NCBI GenBank assembly: GCA_963513935.1
Contig: OY740776.1
Location: 13,251,745-13,315,744, forward strand
Direction: 5' to 3'
Source of the DNA: Aphrophora alni
Taxonomy: Eukaryota; Arthropoda; Insecta; Hemiptera; Aphrophoridae
DNA: 64,000 nt
Below, one piece after another: positions 36,900 to 47,900 of the stretch (position 1 is its first letter; the number at the start of each line of letters is the position of its first letter). The notes under the pieces are model-generated. The model saw only the letters and a list, made by a program, of their open reading frames with translations, did not search any database and had not been told where the DNA came from. The position numbers were made by a program, and so were the translations under genes.

Positions 36900-37708
36900 A
36901 ACACCTGGTATACCTTTAGACATCTCTTTTGAGTTTGAAGTATAACAACTTAACTAGCTTCAAGGAACTAGGAGGGCCACCTAAAGCCTCTCGGCATAAC
37001 ACCAGACCACCACCCATTAAGATAGGTGCAGGGAGCAATCTACTACTACCACCACGAAACCTTTCTCAGTGCTTGCTCCGAAACATGCTGTTTTTATGCC
37101 TGTACGTGCTGTTAGTGGTATCAGCTTTTATATATTTCCACCAGTTGTTTTTACCTTAGGGCATTATTCATGATGCTGGTCAGCTCCATCAGCCTGTTTC
37201 AAGTCCTTTAAACTGTTGGAGTTGCGACGAATAATCGATTTGTATCTGATCAATAACTACAGGTGTTAGTCCGGTGTGACTTGGCACACCCTTAGTATCA
37301 TAAAGATTTATTGACTTATTTAAAGTTCTCAATTTGTGTGATTTGGTTCCCATACGCTTATGGGCATGTCCAATACATTCAAGTTTATTTGCATATCAGT
37401 CATTAATATAGGGGTGCATTTCTTCTATTGCTGATATGCTTTTGGATCACCACCACCCAATTAATACGTGTAGTGGACATTGTTGGATTCACGGAGGTAC
37501 ATTCAAGGAGGTACTAAAAATATCCACCGTATCCTGAACCTCCATGCTACCACTTCCCCAACTATAGTTGGCACAACTACATATAGGACATTTGAATCCT
37601 TATCAGAACAGATGTATTATTTAGATAAGTTTAAAACATCAGTTATCTTTCCGGAATCAAAACTAGTTGTGGTTATTACACAATTCATCGATTAGAACTA
37701 ACGTTTTT
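36900..37708. other. Coding-like remnant, unidentified
   Basis: Composition is more balanced than the surroundings. Plus frames at 36929-37159 (76 codons, with a C-terminal hydrophobic stretch LCLYVLLVVSAFIYF) and 37480-37695 (71 codons) overlap readable minus frames. Near 37540-37600 both strands are open. It is likely part of a decayed transposon that continues on the far side of the 42-bp satellite. No family recognised. Confidence 0.3.
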
Positions 37709-37916
37709 GTCACGTTCCATATACGGCTAGAAGAACGCTCTGAATACCTTGTCACGTTCCATATACGGCTAGAAGAACGCTCTGAATACCTTGTCACGTT
37801 CCATATACGGCTAGAAGAACGCTCTGAATACCTTGTCACGTTCCATATACGGCTAGAAGAACGCTCTGAATACCTTGTCACGTTCCATATACGGCTAGAA
37901 GAACGCTCTGAATACC
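37709..37916 (+). repeat. 42-bp minisatellite, five near-identical units
   Basis: GTCACGTTCCATATACGGCT starts at 37709 and every 42 bases thereafter. The units look identical. Because 42 is a multiple of three and the unit lacks stops in one frame of each strand, it creates open frames in both directions: plus-strand repeat VTFHIRLEERSEYL and minus-strand repeat of 14 residues containing YSERSSSRIWN. In the third reading, on the minus strand, the unit continues the flanking coding-like segment (GIQSVLLAVYGT) but then meets a stop. Confidence 0.95.
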
Positions 37917-38095
37917 ATCATTGAGAGAGACTGTATCCTTAACTGAATCTTTCATAGGCTGAAAACAAATATCTTCAACAGAACTGTCTATCATATCTAC
38001 AAATTGTGCAACATTTGCTGGAGGAAGTTGAAGATTCTACATGACGCAACGGTTTTCGCGGGTGTTTGAACTTTATCAAAAGCACATACACTGTA
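37900..38095 (-). pseudogene. Protein-like segment disrupted by the 42-bp repeat
   Basis: The minus strand reads NLQLPPANVAQFVDMIDSSV continuing through EDICFQPMKDSVKDTVSLND into GIQSVLLAVYGT and a stop in the first repeat unit. Just upstream, FDKVQTPAKTVASC is readable in a shifted frame. The composition is ordinary protein, unlike the AT-drift frames nearby. I do not recognise the family; a decayed transposon ORF or gene fragment is likely. Confidence 0.35.
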
Positions 38096-38099
38096 GGCC

Positions 38100-39785
38100 A
38101 ATCATTAATTTTCTTTGACTCCATTTTATTGAATATCATAAAAAAGTAGGGTTAAATAAAATTCTTAAAACGTTCTTTACATCGTTTATGATTAAACTTA
38201 TAATAATCTAAAATAGATTTTCAAATGGAGAATTTATTTATGCATGTAATGGTACCAACCCTACACCTCTACGATAAAAAATAGCAAAGTTTTCAAAAAT
38301 AAAATTTCAAACGTAGTACTCCCAAAAAATATCTACGAGATCTGGTAGCACTCGCTCACCGACACGAGCGTAGTGAGTGGATACTCTTTCACCATCCACA
38401 GATCGAGGACCGCTTGGTCCGAGACACCTAGCGAAGCGAATGGAGATTGTTTAATACACTACGATTGATTATTTCTTGCAATGCCCGAGAAACCAACTTT
38501 TAGATATTACACTTGGAAGATCTGCTTGTACAACTTTGTATGATGGGCCTGGGTAAGTACATTGATATTACACTCCTTACAAAACTTTTGTTTTCTATAT
38601 TCCGAGAAACGAATGCCAAGATAAGAACTTTGAGTTATAATATTTTGTATCTATTATAGTTGTACTTATATTCTATTTAATTTTTATTTCAACAACACAT
38701 CCATATTACAAATATGTCATCATTTTAATTTTCCCATATTTAAAAACACCCTCTAAAAACGTTAAGCTCTTGTTTATGCTTCACTACAACATAAAAGCAA
38801 CGTCAGAAGTTTTCACTCCTGCTTATGCATTATTAATGAGATATTGGAACTTTACGACATTTGATATGTCTAAGATTATTCTTGTTTTTGTCTGAAATAA
38901 TAGAATTAGCATCAAACAATGCGGAGTTAACTCGTCAACAAGTTGTTTTCATGAGTGCCAACATTATAGAGTGAATTTTATTAGCTAATGTTGCTCGTCA
39001 AGAGGAAAACACAGATTTACATGATCAACACAGCATTGCAGTAATACATATTAGGCGTAATGGTTGTAACTATTATATATTATAATTAATGGATTATGTG
39101 ATGTTTCGATAACATTAATTACATGTTAACGGTTTTTGAACTACGCGCTGTGTATATTAGATTTATAATAGTAATTTAGAACTAACAGGTGTTTTTAATT
39201 TGAACCAAACAGCTGTTCAACAATTAAACATGCAAGAGTAAGAGCCACAAGAGTTTTCTTGTGTTGTCGCCATTTTGTTTCTATAAATACTAGTGTGTTG
39301 AAAATTTCACACAACATTCTTGGTAACTTTATTTAAAAAGTTTTAAAAGAATCGGTTGAGGACTCCGTAACTATTTGAAAACTAAAAGCGTGTTCTTCAT
39401 CGAGTGACACATAGTATTATATTATGTATACACAAATCTTATTAAACGTCAATTAAACCAAATCAATAGGTTTATCAATTTTGATGAACACATTTAGACG
39501 TAAATTTAAAACAGGCTCTCACTTTCTTTAGCCTTTAATTTTAAATAAGCCTTATTTTATGCAAGATTATATATTCGTTTCTATCTATTAGATTTATGTG
39601 TTCAATTTAACAAGACGGTAATAATTTCTACGAACTCAAATAGTTTTACGTCTAAATTTAGAAAATATTTGATCCAAAACAAAACTATCCAAAATATTTT
39701 AATCGTCCTTATCAACGTCATGTTGTTTTCCTCCACAACATTAACACTTATCCTTAGTTTCCTGCGTAAGGGAAAAAATTATTTT
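38100..39785. other. AT-rich noncoding DNA
   Basis: A fragment near 38240-38310 (GGTACCAACCCTACACCTCT, ACGATAAAAAATAGCAAAG) recurs at about 10035-10100 and, inverted, at 58900-58960. The stretch 38345-38450 is GC-richer and contains CACTCGCTCACC...GTAGTGAGTG, able to form a stem. No gene supported. Confidence 0.4.
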
Positions 39786-39789
39786 ATTC

Positions 39790-41243
39790 TCTCTATGGAT
39801 TTTCGGAACAAGATTTATTGTTAAGGTTATCAACAAGTCCATTATGGCAACCAACAGTGTGTTTCCTGCAGTAAGGTAAGAAGATTAATGTTGCCAAAGT
39901 TATTCTCTCTATGTGATATTGGAACAAGATTTATTGATTGGGTTATCAACAAGTCCATTATGGCAACCAACAGTGTGTTTCCTGCAGTTAGGTAAGATGA
40001 TTAATGTTGCCAAAGTTATTCTCTCTATGTGATATTGGAACAAGATTTATTGATTGTGTTATCAACAAGTCCATTATGGCAATCAACAGTGTGTTTCCTG
40101 CAGTAAGGTAAGAAGATTAATGTTGCCAAAGTTATTCTCTCTATGTGATATTGGAACAAGATTTATTGATTGTGTTATCAACAAGTCCATTATGGCAACC
40201 AACAGTGTGTTTCCTGCAGTAAGGTAAGAAGATTAATGTTGCCAAAGTTATTCTCTCTATGTGATATTGGAACAAGATTTATTGTTCAGGTTATCAACAA
40301 GTCCATTATGGCAACCAACAGTGTGTTTCCTGCAGTAAGGTAAGAAGATTAATGTTGCCAAAGTTATTCTCTCTATGTGATATTGGAACAAGATTTATTG
40401 TTTAGATTATCAACAAGTCCATTATGGCAACCAACAGTGTGTTTCCTGCAGTAAGGTAAGAAGATTAATGTTGCCAAAGTTATTCTCTCTATGTGATATT
40501 GGAACAAGATTTATTGTTCAGGTTATCAACAAGTCCATTATGGCAACCAACAGTGTGTTTCCTGCAGTAAGGTAAGAAGATTAATGTTGCCAAAGTTATT
40601 CTCTCTATGTGATATTGGAACAAGATTTATTGTTCAGGTTATCAACAAGTCCATTATGGCAACCAACAGTGTGTTTCCTGCAGTAAGGTAAGAAGATTAA
40701 TGTTGCCAAAGTTATTCTCTCTATGTGATATTGGAACAAGATTTATTGATTGGGTTATCAACAAGTCCATTATGGCAACCAACAGTGTGTTTCCTGCAGT
40801 AAGGTAAGAAGATTAATGTTGCCAAAGTTATTCTCTCTATGTGATATTGGAACAAGATTTATTGATTGGGTTATCAACAAGTCCATTATGGCAACCAACA
40901 GTGTGTTTCCTGCAGTAAGGTAAGAAGATTAATGTTGCCAAAGTTATTCTCTCTATGTGATATTGGAACAAGATTTATTGATTGTGTTATCAACAAGTCA
41001 ATTATGGCAACCAACAGTGTGATTCCTGCAGTACCTGCAGTAAGGTAAGAAAATTAATGTTGCCAAAGTTATTCTCTCTATGTGATATTGGAACAAGATT
41101 TATTGTTCAGGTTAACAACAAGTCCATTATGGCAACCAACAGTGTGTTTCCTGCAGTAAGGTAAGAAGATTAATGTTGCCAAAGTTATTCTCTCTATGTG
41201 ATATTGGAACAAGATTTATTGATTGTGTTATCAACAAGTCCTA
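39790..41243 (+). repeat. 116-bp satellite array, about 12.5 units
   Basis: CAACAAGTCC begins at 39831, 39947, 40063, 40179, 40295 and so on to 41232, a regular period of 116 bases. One unit near 41030 has a 9-base insertion duplicating CCTGCAGTA. Units are highly alike; the segment after ATTTATTG varies among GATTGGG, GATTGTG, TTCAGG and TTTAGA. Each unit holds TTTCCTGCAGTAAGGTAAGA, which combines a 3' splice-site-like TTTCCTGCAG with a consensus-like 5' site AGGTAAGA. The period is not a multiple of three, and the 60-codon frames here are incidental. Confidence 0.95.
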
Positions 41244-41244
41244 T

Positions 41245-41410
41245 CAAGTCTGTCTTGACCAACTTTTGTTCTTTTCCGAGCCTGACCTTGTTAGAGTATT
41301 CGAGTTCTAGTGGTTTTTGTATGTTCTCTTCTTCTTTTTATATAAGAAAATGACGACCTAATAGTGTTTCCTCTTTAAACAACAAGTACCTTTTTCTCCT
41401 TTCTTTCTTT
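41245..41410 (-). repeat. Dispersed repeat family B, minus copy
   Basis: On the minus strand: GAATACTCTAACAAGGTCAG, GCTCGGAAAAGAACAAAAGT, TGGTCAAGACAG. These match GAATACTCTAACAACGTCAG and GTCGGAAGAGAACAAGATTT at 62.67 kb. Confidence 0.65.
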
Positions 41411-42420
41411 TTTTTCTAAAAAGCAGACAGAAAAAAATAACGAAGAAACCTAAAAATCGATGAAAGTTACAATCATGTCAACATTCATTACCATAACAAT
41501 CATTTTTACAAATGTAACAATAGACAATACATATTACTGATTTGATGTTAGGATAATGAACCAAATGCATAACAAACTATTGTTATAAAACATATTACGG
41601 CTGTTGTGTCACGTGTAAGCCAACCATTTAAAATTTCTCACACAAACTCTAATAATCCAATGATAAGTTCATTCAATTACGCCAACTTTTGAATATAAAT
41701 ATATATTGAATTAATTATTTACATATTTTACAGGTTTTAATAGTTTTTATTTTTAGAAGACGAAAAACTTCAGTCTTATATAATGTTTGCTTTTTATTAA
41801 AGACAGATATTAACATAAAACCGTCGTCGGTTGCTCTAATAGCCTCCGGAATTGGTATTGTAGAATTTAAAGCTAGTTCAATAATAATAAGCAAAGTAAA
41901 TGAGTTAGTTTTTCAGTGGATCTCTACTTATTGTGGATCTTTACTTATTGTTGATCGTGGATAAATGAAACGCCGATAGAATAGTGAGTAAAGGCCCCAG
42001 AATGGACCTTATAACCCTCCTACAATATTACCTAACAGTGTTCACGTTGGCTTCGTAGAGCAGGGTCAGGGCAAGGATAGACGATGTAGGACGGGTTCGA
42101 CGGGCGATTCATAGCCTGGTAAGGAGACGTTCCAAGAGACACAACCTCTTTTGTATCAATGGTATGAATTGTTCATACCGTCAAAGGCGTTCATAGCCTT
42201 CATTATTACACTATTAGTACTTGGCGATATGTGAGAGATAGGAAGAAACCCTGAACTTATTTTGCTGCGATGTTCTGTTCAGAGCAGATGCTGGGAAATT
42301 CTACAAGTCATGGTTGGATGAACGCACTATCTTCACAAAAATGACCGCGGCGGTGTACTACAGAATCGGATCAAAGACAACAGATCACGCCGGATAACAG
42401 TAGAAAAACTAAGAATCTAG
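41411..42420. other. Noncoding DNA, with an unassigned GC-richer stretch
   Basis: 41411-41990 is AT-rich without recognised features. 41995-42410 is GC-richer and may be a retroelement remnant: a plus frame reads CCDVLFRADAGKFYKSWLDE and a second frame PELILLRCSVQSRC, the latter resembling the AELILLECEALGRAR string of the jockey-like tail at 58 kb. Too short to assign. Confidence 0.35.
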
Positions 42421-42429
42421 AAACTTGCT

Positions 42430-42900
42430 CCACTACAGGCTTTGCATTTAAATATAACCTAAAAACTTTCATACACTTACATCCAACGTAAAAGCTAATA
42501 ATATAATGTACAAATAGAATCGTTACTGTTCGAAATTGAAGTTCAAGAACATAACTTCATTTATAAGTTTTGAGGGAAACGCAGAAAACTTTATTACTGT
42601 TATTTAATCCCAAACTTAATTACTAGACAGAGAATCGTATTTTATCCTTTAAATCAAAAACATGTTTCCGGTTGTGATAATTTGAAAACAAGTTACAAGA
42701 CTAACAAAGTTTAGAATCCAATTATTTCCCAACTTTGTCGTTAAACAACCTCTTTAATAACATACTGCGTTACCATGGTGACAGGATATTTGTTGCGTTT
42801 GGCATGGGTTTGTTCGACAGGACAGCAATTGAAGTCTATGTGTATGGTTTTGCAACCTATATTTGTAATGAATATTTGTCCCTAAAATAATACGCATGAT
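42430..42900 (+). repeat. Left copy of an inverted repeat pair
   Basis: The segment around 42560-42790 matches the minus strand of 45085-44855: TAATTACTAGACAG, TTTAAATCAAAAACATG, TGTGATAATTT.AAACAAGTT, CAAAGTTT, ATCCAATTAT, then GTTACCATGGTGACAGG. Weaker similarity continues inward. The GTTACCATGGTGAC string resembles an RFX X-box. The pair encloses about 2.1 kb including a non-LTR tail. Confidence 0.7.
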
Positions 42901-43454
42901 GTACCAGTTGTATTATAAGTTATAGGTGGAGGGGGGGTTTAGAAAAGCCGTATTGACACGTATAGATAGTCAGACTGCAATTAATGCAATTGCAGGCATT
43001 ATAATAATATCTACTCTGGCATTGTAATGCCGAAAGAACTTCAATGAAAAAACTTCTGTTTAAAAAGGAAATACCTGCAAAACATTACACATACACCTGG
43101 TGTTATAATTATATGACATTGCACTTTGTTTTATACAATAGTATTTATTTCAGGCTATCCAGTAAAATAAAGTAATTTAAAGACTTTCAATTTATTTTAT
43201 AACTTTAGTTCGCCAATGTAGACTATATTTTTCTATTCCCTCCACCAAATAAAATAATAAACAATCACGTGACTTGGAAGATTACTTTACAGAACCTCTT
43301 CTTCCAAGTACACGGTATAAGCTGTTACATTATGGAAATCGCGCAGAGTGTGTCAATAAATTCGGAGGAGTTCAATGATGAAGAATCTTTCACAAAAAAT
43401 GCAACCATATACTAATAAAAGTCACAGAGTTTTATAGTTGCATACCATGCCTAA

Positions 43455-44085
43455 ATGACTAACATCAGTTCCATGTGTTTTTCATCGATTCCCAATTTGC
43501 CATATTGGCACTCAATAGCAACATTCCTACTGATTGTCACCGTATCATTGATTGGTGATGACAACTTACAGAACTTCTCTCAGATGGATGCAATGGATAC
43601 AGGAAGTAACCTCGATGTTCCTGGAAATACACAACCTGACCTTCAGAGAAGATCATTTACCCTGTCCTCTAACCCGACCACTTTAAACATCGGATCGCAG
43701 CCAGATTGATTGTTCAATTACATATACACCAAAAAAGCAATTTCTGCTTTAATAAATCCCTTAAAACTGCGGGACCAATCGTGAAACACCCGAAAAAACC
43801 ACCAGCTGTCACAGAATTTCTTATAACAACTACTGGTTAAGAACAACTCGAAGCCCAACTGCGCAGGATCGGATTGGAAGACGGCTCTATATGTCTCTTA
43901 TGTCACTACGCCAGGATGGATGGCCAGCATCTCAAGACATGCATCGTATTCAATGGCTTACCACTAAGAATTACCTTTTTTTACTGAGAGGCTTAAGGTC
44001 GATTGGCTGCAAAGCCAAGGGCAGGCGTTAGCTAAAGTCATTAAGAGTTTCATCAAGAAAGTTCGACCCAATTACACTAAAAGAT
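43455..44085 (+). pseudogene. Non-LTR retrotransposon 3' end remnant
   Basis: At about 43845-43970 the plus strand reads LRRIGLEDGSICLLC, then HYARMDGQHLKTCIVFNGL. This is the 'l.riGl.....C.lC......eHll..C' zinc-finger-like tail of non-LTR reverse transcriptase ORFs. The preceding 84-codon frame (43455-43709) begins with a hydrophobic stretch and has a Ser/Thr/Asn-rich end; whether it belongs to the same element is unclear, and the frame is broken between them. A stop precedes the conserved tail. No RT catalytic block is visible. Confidence 0.5.
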
Positions 44086-44109
44086 GATATATGGTCCCCA
44101 GTCACAAGA

Positions 44110-44850
44110 CACTAGCTGTGTAATATGATTTCAATCACAATGTTTAGTTTAGTAATATAGAGATGCGTATTCACGTTAATTAATAAAAAGAATCAATGTT
44201 GTTTCAAAGTATTTTCAGTAAATACACTTCGGAAAACTGACTAAACACTAGCTCACACATTGTAACAGCCTTTAAGTTATTTTAGATTAAGAGAAATTCA
44301 GATAGTATAAACTTACATAATTGTGCAATGTGATAACTAAAAGGTTTCGAATTTTTTACACTGCATGCAATCTTGTGGTTGATTTTGGTGAGCTAGCTCT
44401 GTTTAGATGATCTGTTCTTGTTTTTCTGACATTTTACTTTTATGGTGTCCACTTCTTTTTTAGTCCGATACCTTCCCATTATCTTCAAAACTCATTATAA
44501 AAATAAATATTTCATTTAGATGGCACTACACTCTCAAAATGATTTTGCAATAGTTCTATAATAATAATTATACCAAATTTGTAACAGCTTTAAAAAAAAT
44601 ATCCTTCACAACATTCATTTACACTTTACAATCTTACTAATAAATACTAACAATCTTACGACTGCAAAATTAAAAACAATTGGTAGCAAAATAATGATAC
44701 TCTACCAACTTAACAATCTATAACTATCGTACTTTTGTATTAGCAATATAACAAATGTAAACGATTGCACAAAATCATTCTAAATACAGTTATAAAACAT
44801 AATATTTACACTAAAATTGCAGTCCTGACGATACATTCATTTCAAACACA
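44110..44850. other. AT-rich noncoding DNA
   Basis: Nothing recognised. Confidence 0.45.
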
Positions 44851-44854
44851 AGAA

Positions 44855-45200
44855 CCGTTACCATGGTAACACGGTCTGTTGTTAAAGGACTGATTAAATA
44901 CGGAGTAGGGATATAATTGGATGTGAAACTTTGTCAGTTTTACAACTTGTTTGTAAATTATCACATAAGGAATCATGTTTTTGATTTAAACTATAAATAT
45001 GATACCCTGTCTAGTAATTACGTAGGGAGTAATTAACAATCTTCAAGTTTTCTGTAATTCACTCAAAACTTTTATCAAAGAACAAGCTCTTTTTTCAGTC
45101 TTACGATGTTATGTTGTTATTCTTACAATATGGTATTAGTTTTTCTTATTTTTTTGTAATGTAGTGGAAATATTTGGCATATTAAATACCCAGACGTAGT
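44855..45200 (-). repeat. Right copy of an inverted repeat pair
   Basis: Minus-strand partner of 42430-42900. It ends inward at a perfect palindrome, GTTACCATGGTAAC, at about 44862-44875, the sequence of an ideal RFX X-box. Outer similarity fades after about 45085. Confidence 0.7.
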
Positions 45201-45249
45201 AGTAACAATGGGGTGAAATACAATGCGAATCGAGAGATTTTTTGTACCG

Positions 45250-45720
45250 TCTCCTCCTGAATTTTATGATGGGTGATACGTGTATATGACGCCCCTCTAG
45301 TCACTACTACTTTAGGAAGTGCAACAAGGAGTGAAAGATCCTCTACACGATCTGGTACACTCCGATATATCTAGTCCTCTTGTGCATTACTGCAACGCAT
45401 TTCATTAATCTGGTTTCCTCCACCTCTTGCCGGAATCTACAAGGCCCATCGTTGTCTTTCTAAGGTGTTCCCTGAGACTACAATGCCCCGAAGAAGGCTA
45501 GTCAGCGTTATCAGTTAAACACTGCTTTGTTTGACACTTGCTCCCAACATTCTCTTTTTGTAACTACTCAGGAGTTCTTTGACTTAGCTCTGGTATTTCT
45601 TCCCATAAGTGTCTCTTTTTGTTGCCATAATACTTTCATAGGGTAAGCGCATCAACGACCACACGCATGCTCTGGGTGGGGTGCTGGTCCTCACTATCGC
45701 AAGTTTGCAGCATGTTCGTT
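45250..45720 (-). pseudogene. Jockey-like non-LTR tail fragment
   Basis: On the minus strand a HCSLREHLRK stretch is followed by MGLVDSGK and then, after frameshifts, a string ending LSLLVALPKVVV. This corresponds to the 'TGHc.LreHL.kmGl....C..C' C-terminal tail, as in HCHLRKHIHKIGIAAENICR at 58.1 kb. The cysteine pair is damaged. Only the tail is present, so it is 5'-truncated or broken up. Confidence 0.55.
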
Positions 45721-45950
45721 TCCCTCTACTCTTTTGTAAAACCAAAATTACCGTCTACTGAGTAAGTTAAAAGAAATAAGCCATCGAGGGACGGTGGTAG
45801 ATTTGAAACATCAAAATTCATTTCTATAAAAAGTATGCAAAAGGAAAATGGTATTTGAAGGAAATAATAATGAAAATAAACAAATATTTAGATTTTAGTT
45901 GATAAAACGATTATTATATTTTTACAAAGTAATAAATATAATATTTTAAA

Positions 45951-46745
45951 TATTGTCAGGTGTAACTGTCTCTGATGATATTAAAGCGACAATTGGTCGA
46001 TGATAACTGAAATATGCGACGAAAGTGTTAGACATAACGTCATCTAATGAATACTGCATCTATTGTCGTTCCATATCAAGCTGTAGATTCTCTTTGGTTG
46101 TTGTTAATGTGCAACTGAGATTCTTCTTTGCAAAGAAATATATTATGTTAAATATTGTCAGTAATAGTAACTGTCTCTGAAGATATTAAGCGACAATTGG
46201 TCGATGATAACTGAAATATGCGACGAAAGTGTTAGACATAACGTCATCTAATGAATACTGCATCTATTGTCGTTCCATATCAAGCTGTAGATTCTCTTTG
46301 GTTGTTGTTAATGTGCAACTGAGATTCTTCTTTGCAAAGAAATATATTATGTTAAATATTGTCAGTAATAGTAACTGTCTCTGAAGATATTAAGCGACAA
46401 TTGGTCGATGATAACTGAAATATGCGACGAAAGTGTTAGACATAACGTCATCTAATGAATACTGCATCTATTGTCGTTCCATATCAAGCTGTAGATTCTC
46501 TTTGGTTGTTGTTAATGTGCAACTGAGATTCTTCTTTGCAAAGAAATATATTATGTTAAATATTGTCAGTAATAGTAACTGTCTCTGAAGATATTAAGCG
46601 ACAATTGGTCGATGATAACTGAAATATGCGACGAAAGTGTTAGACATAACGTCATCTAATGAATACTGCATCTATTGACGTTCCATATCTAGTTGTAGAT
46701 TCTCTTGGGTTGTTATTAATGTGCAACTGAAATTCTTCTTTAAGG
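45951..46745 (+). repeat. 204-bp satellite array, four units
   Basis: TATTGTCAG begins at 45951, 46153, 46357 and 46561, giving periods of 202, 204 and 204. Units two and three appear identical; the first differs at its start and the fourth diverges at its end. Each unit contains CTCTGAAGATATTAAGCGAC, AATTGGTCGATGATAACTGA and TGCGACGAAAGTGTTAGACA. GCGACAATTGGTCG can fold as a short hairpin. No ORF is preserved. Confidence 0.95.
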
Positions 46746-47570
46746 AATAAAATCAATTGCATTTATTCATCTTTAGCGATATTCACATCTTTAGTCTCCT
46801 GCTAAAATTAATAAGAGTTCGTGTAAATTGTTTTTCAAAATCATTAAGACTGTGAGACTGTATGGAAGTAATCTGTTGTGTAAAAAAGAAATGATATCAT
46901 TGATTTTTTGATTGGGTGAAATATACACAAGTGTGAGAAATTTTGGGATTTATTTCTTCATGCAAAATGTATAACGTTTCAAAATAAGTTTTTACTTCAA
47001 TAAGCAAAGCCTATGAAGTCGTTAAACCACTCAATATACCTTACAATACAATTACCAACACAGATCAAGAGTTGCGAAAGCACAATTTATTATATTACTA
47101 TCAATATAAACTATATCAATATTCTTACAATAGACCAACAATATCAATAGTAATATTATTTGTGTTAAGGAAAATCATAACCTAATAAAACGTAGGCCTA
47201 AGTACTTTAGTTATTCCAACAACTTCATCTTATAGTTGAACGATAGTTTCTAAGTATAATATTATTGTAAATATATATTCATAGTGAACAAACAAAATTC
47301 GACAATTAAAACATATTTTTTCAACAATGCAACTTACTCTGCACGCTACTCGTGGCGCAGAGAAGAACTACAAAGAACGTTTGACCATCCATAGTGACGC
47401 TACGCAAGAGTCGCTCTTACTGTCGTACTACCGTAGATGTTTCACTAGGAAAATATATGTAACATATCAAACTGGAAACTTGACTTTTCAAACAAGAAAA
47501 CCTGTTTCTTTTTTTTTAACTATAGCTCAGTTGCAAAAATTATTACCAAAGATTAATTATATAAAAATTC
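46746..47570. other. Noncoding DNA downstream of the RasGEF-domain gene
   Basis: AT-rich. An 84-codon plus frame (47327-47581) has no recognisable domain and overlaps the 3' end of the minus-strand gene; its first 110 bases are GC-richer. Not supported as a gene. Confidence 0.45.
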
Positions 47571-47590
47571 AAACACGTTAATGTAAAACA

Positions 47591-47596
47591 TTTATT
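47591..47596 (-). terminator. AATAAA polyadenylation signal
   Basis: On the minus strand AATAAA lies 28 bases after the stop codon of the RasGEF-domain gene (47624). Cleavage would be expected at about 47565-47580, giving a very short 3' UTR. Confidence 0.65.
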
Positions 47597-47623
47597 GAAT
47601 TTATATATATTTTTTCAATCTGT

Positions 47624-47900
47624 TTACATCATATCCACATTATTACACTCGATTTTCATAGACAAAAAGAAATTATCTTGATCTTCTTTATACTGAGCCT
47701 TCAGTAGAAACTCTTTGGCGAGAAAGTTTGTTTTGAAGCCATAGTTGAGAGCAGCCTCTTGACTGACAATGAGGAATCTTTCAACGTTCTCTAAAACTTG
47801 TGACTTGTGACGTGATTTGGTGGTTGGCGCCGAGGCGTTTCTTAGACGTGAAGTTATGGTTTCCGCACTACAACTACTGCAGACACATTCGCCGGAATTA
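47624..47900 (-). CDS. RasGEF gene, terminal coding exon
   Basis: The acceptor is CACATGTTTCAG. It encodes 91 residues after the split codon: a Cys-rich start (CVCSSC, joined to the CC that ends the previous exon), a basic Ser/Thr stretch (APTTKSRHKSQ), a helix-like segment (LENVERFLIVSQEAALNYGF) and an acidic end, then TAA. The six-cysteine cluster formed across the junction is unusual, and its role is unknown. Confidence 0.8.

Noticed and set aside
39790..41243. Possible CRISPR array
   Set aside because: The 116-bp units are contiguous satellites without unique spacers, and the sequence is eukaryotic. The 42-, 40-, 180- and 204-bp arrays were rejected for the same reason.
47327..47581. 84-codon plus ORF
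   Set aside because: No domain or homologous frame was recognised and it overlaps the 3' end of the minus-strand gene; kept only as a note.
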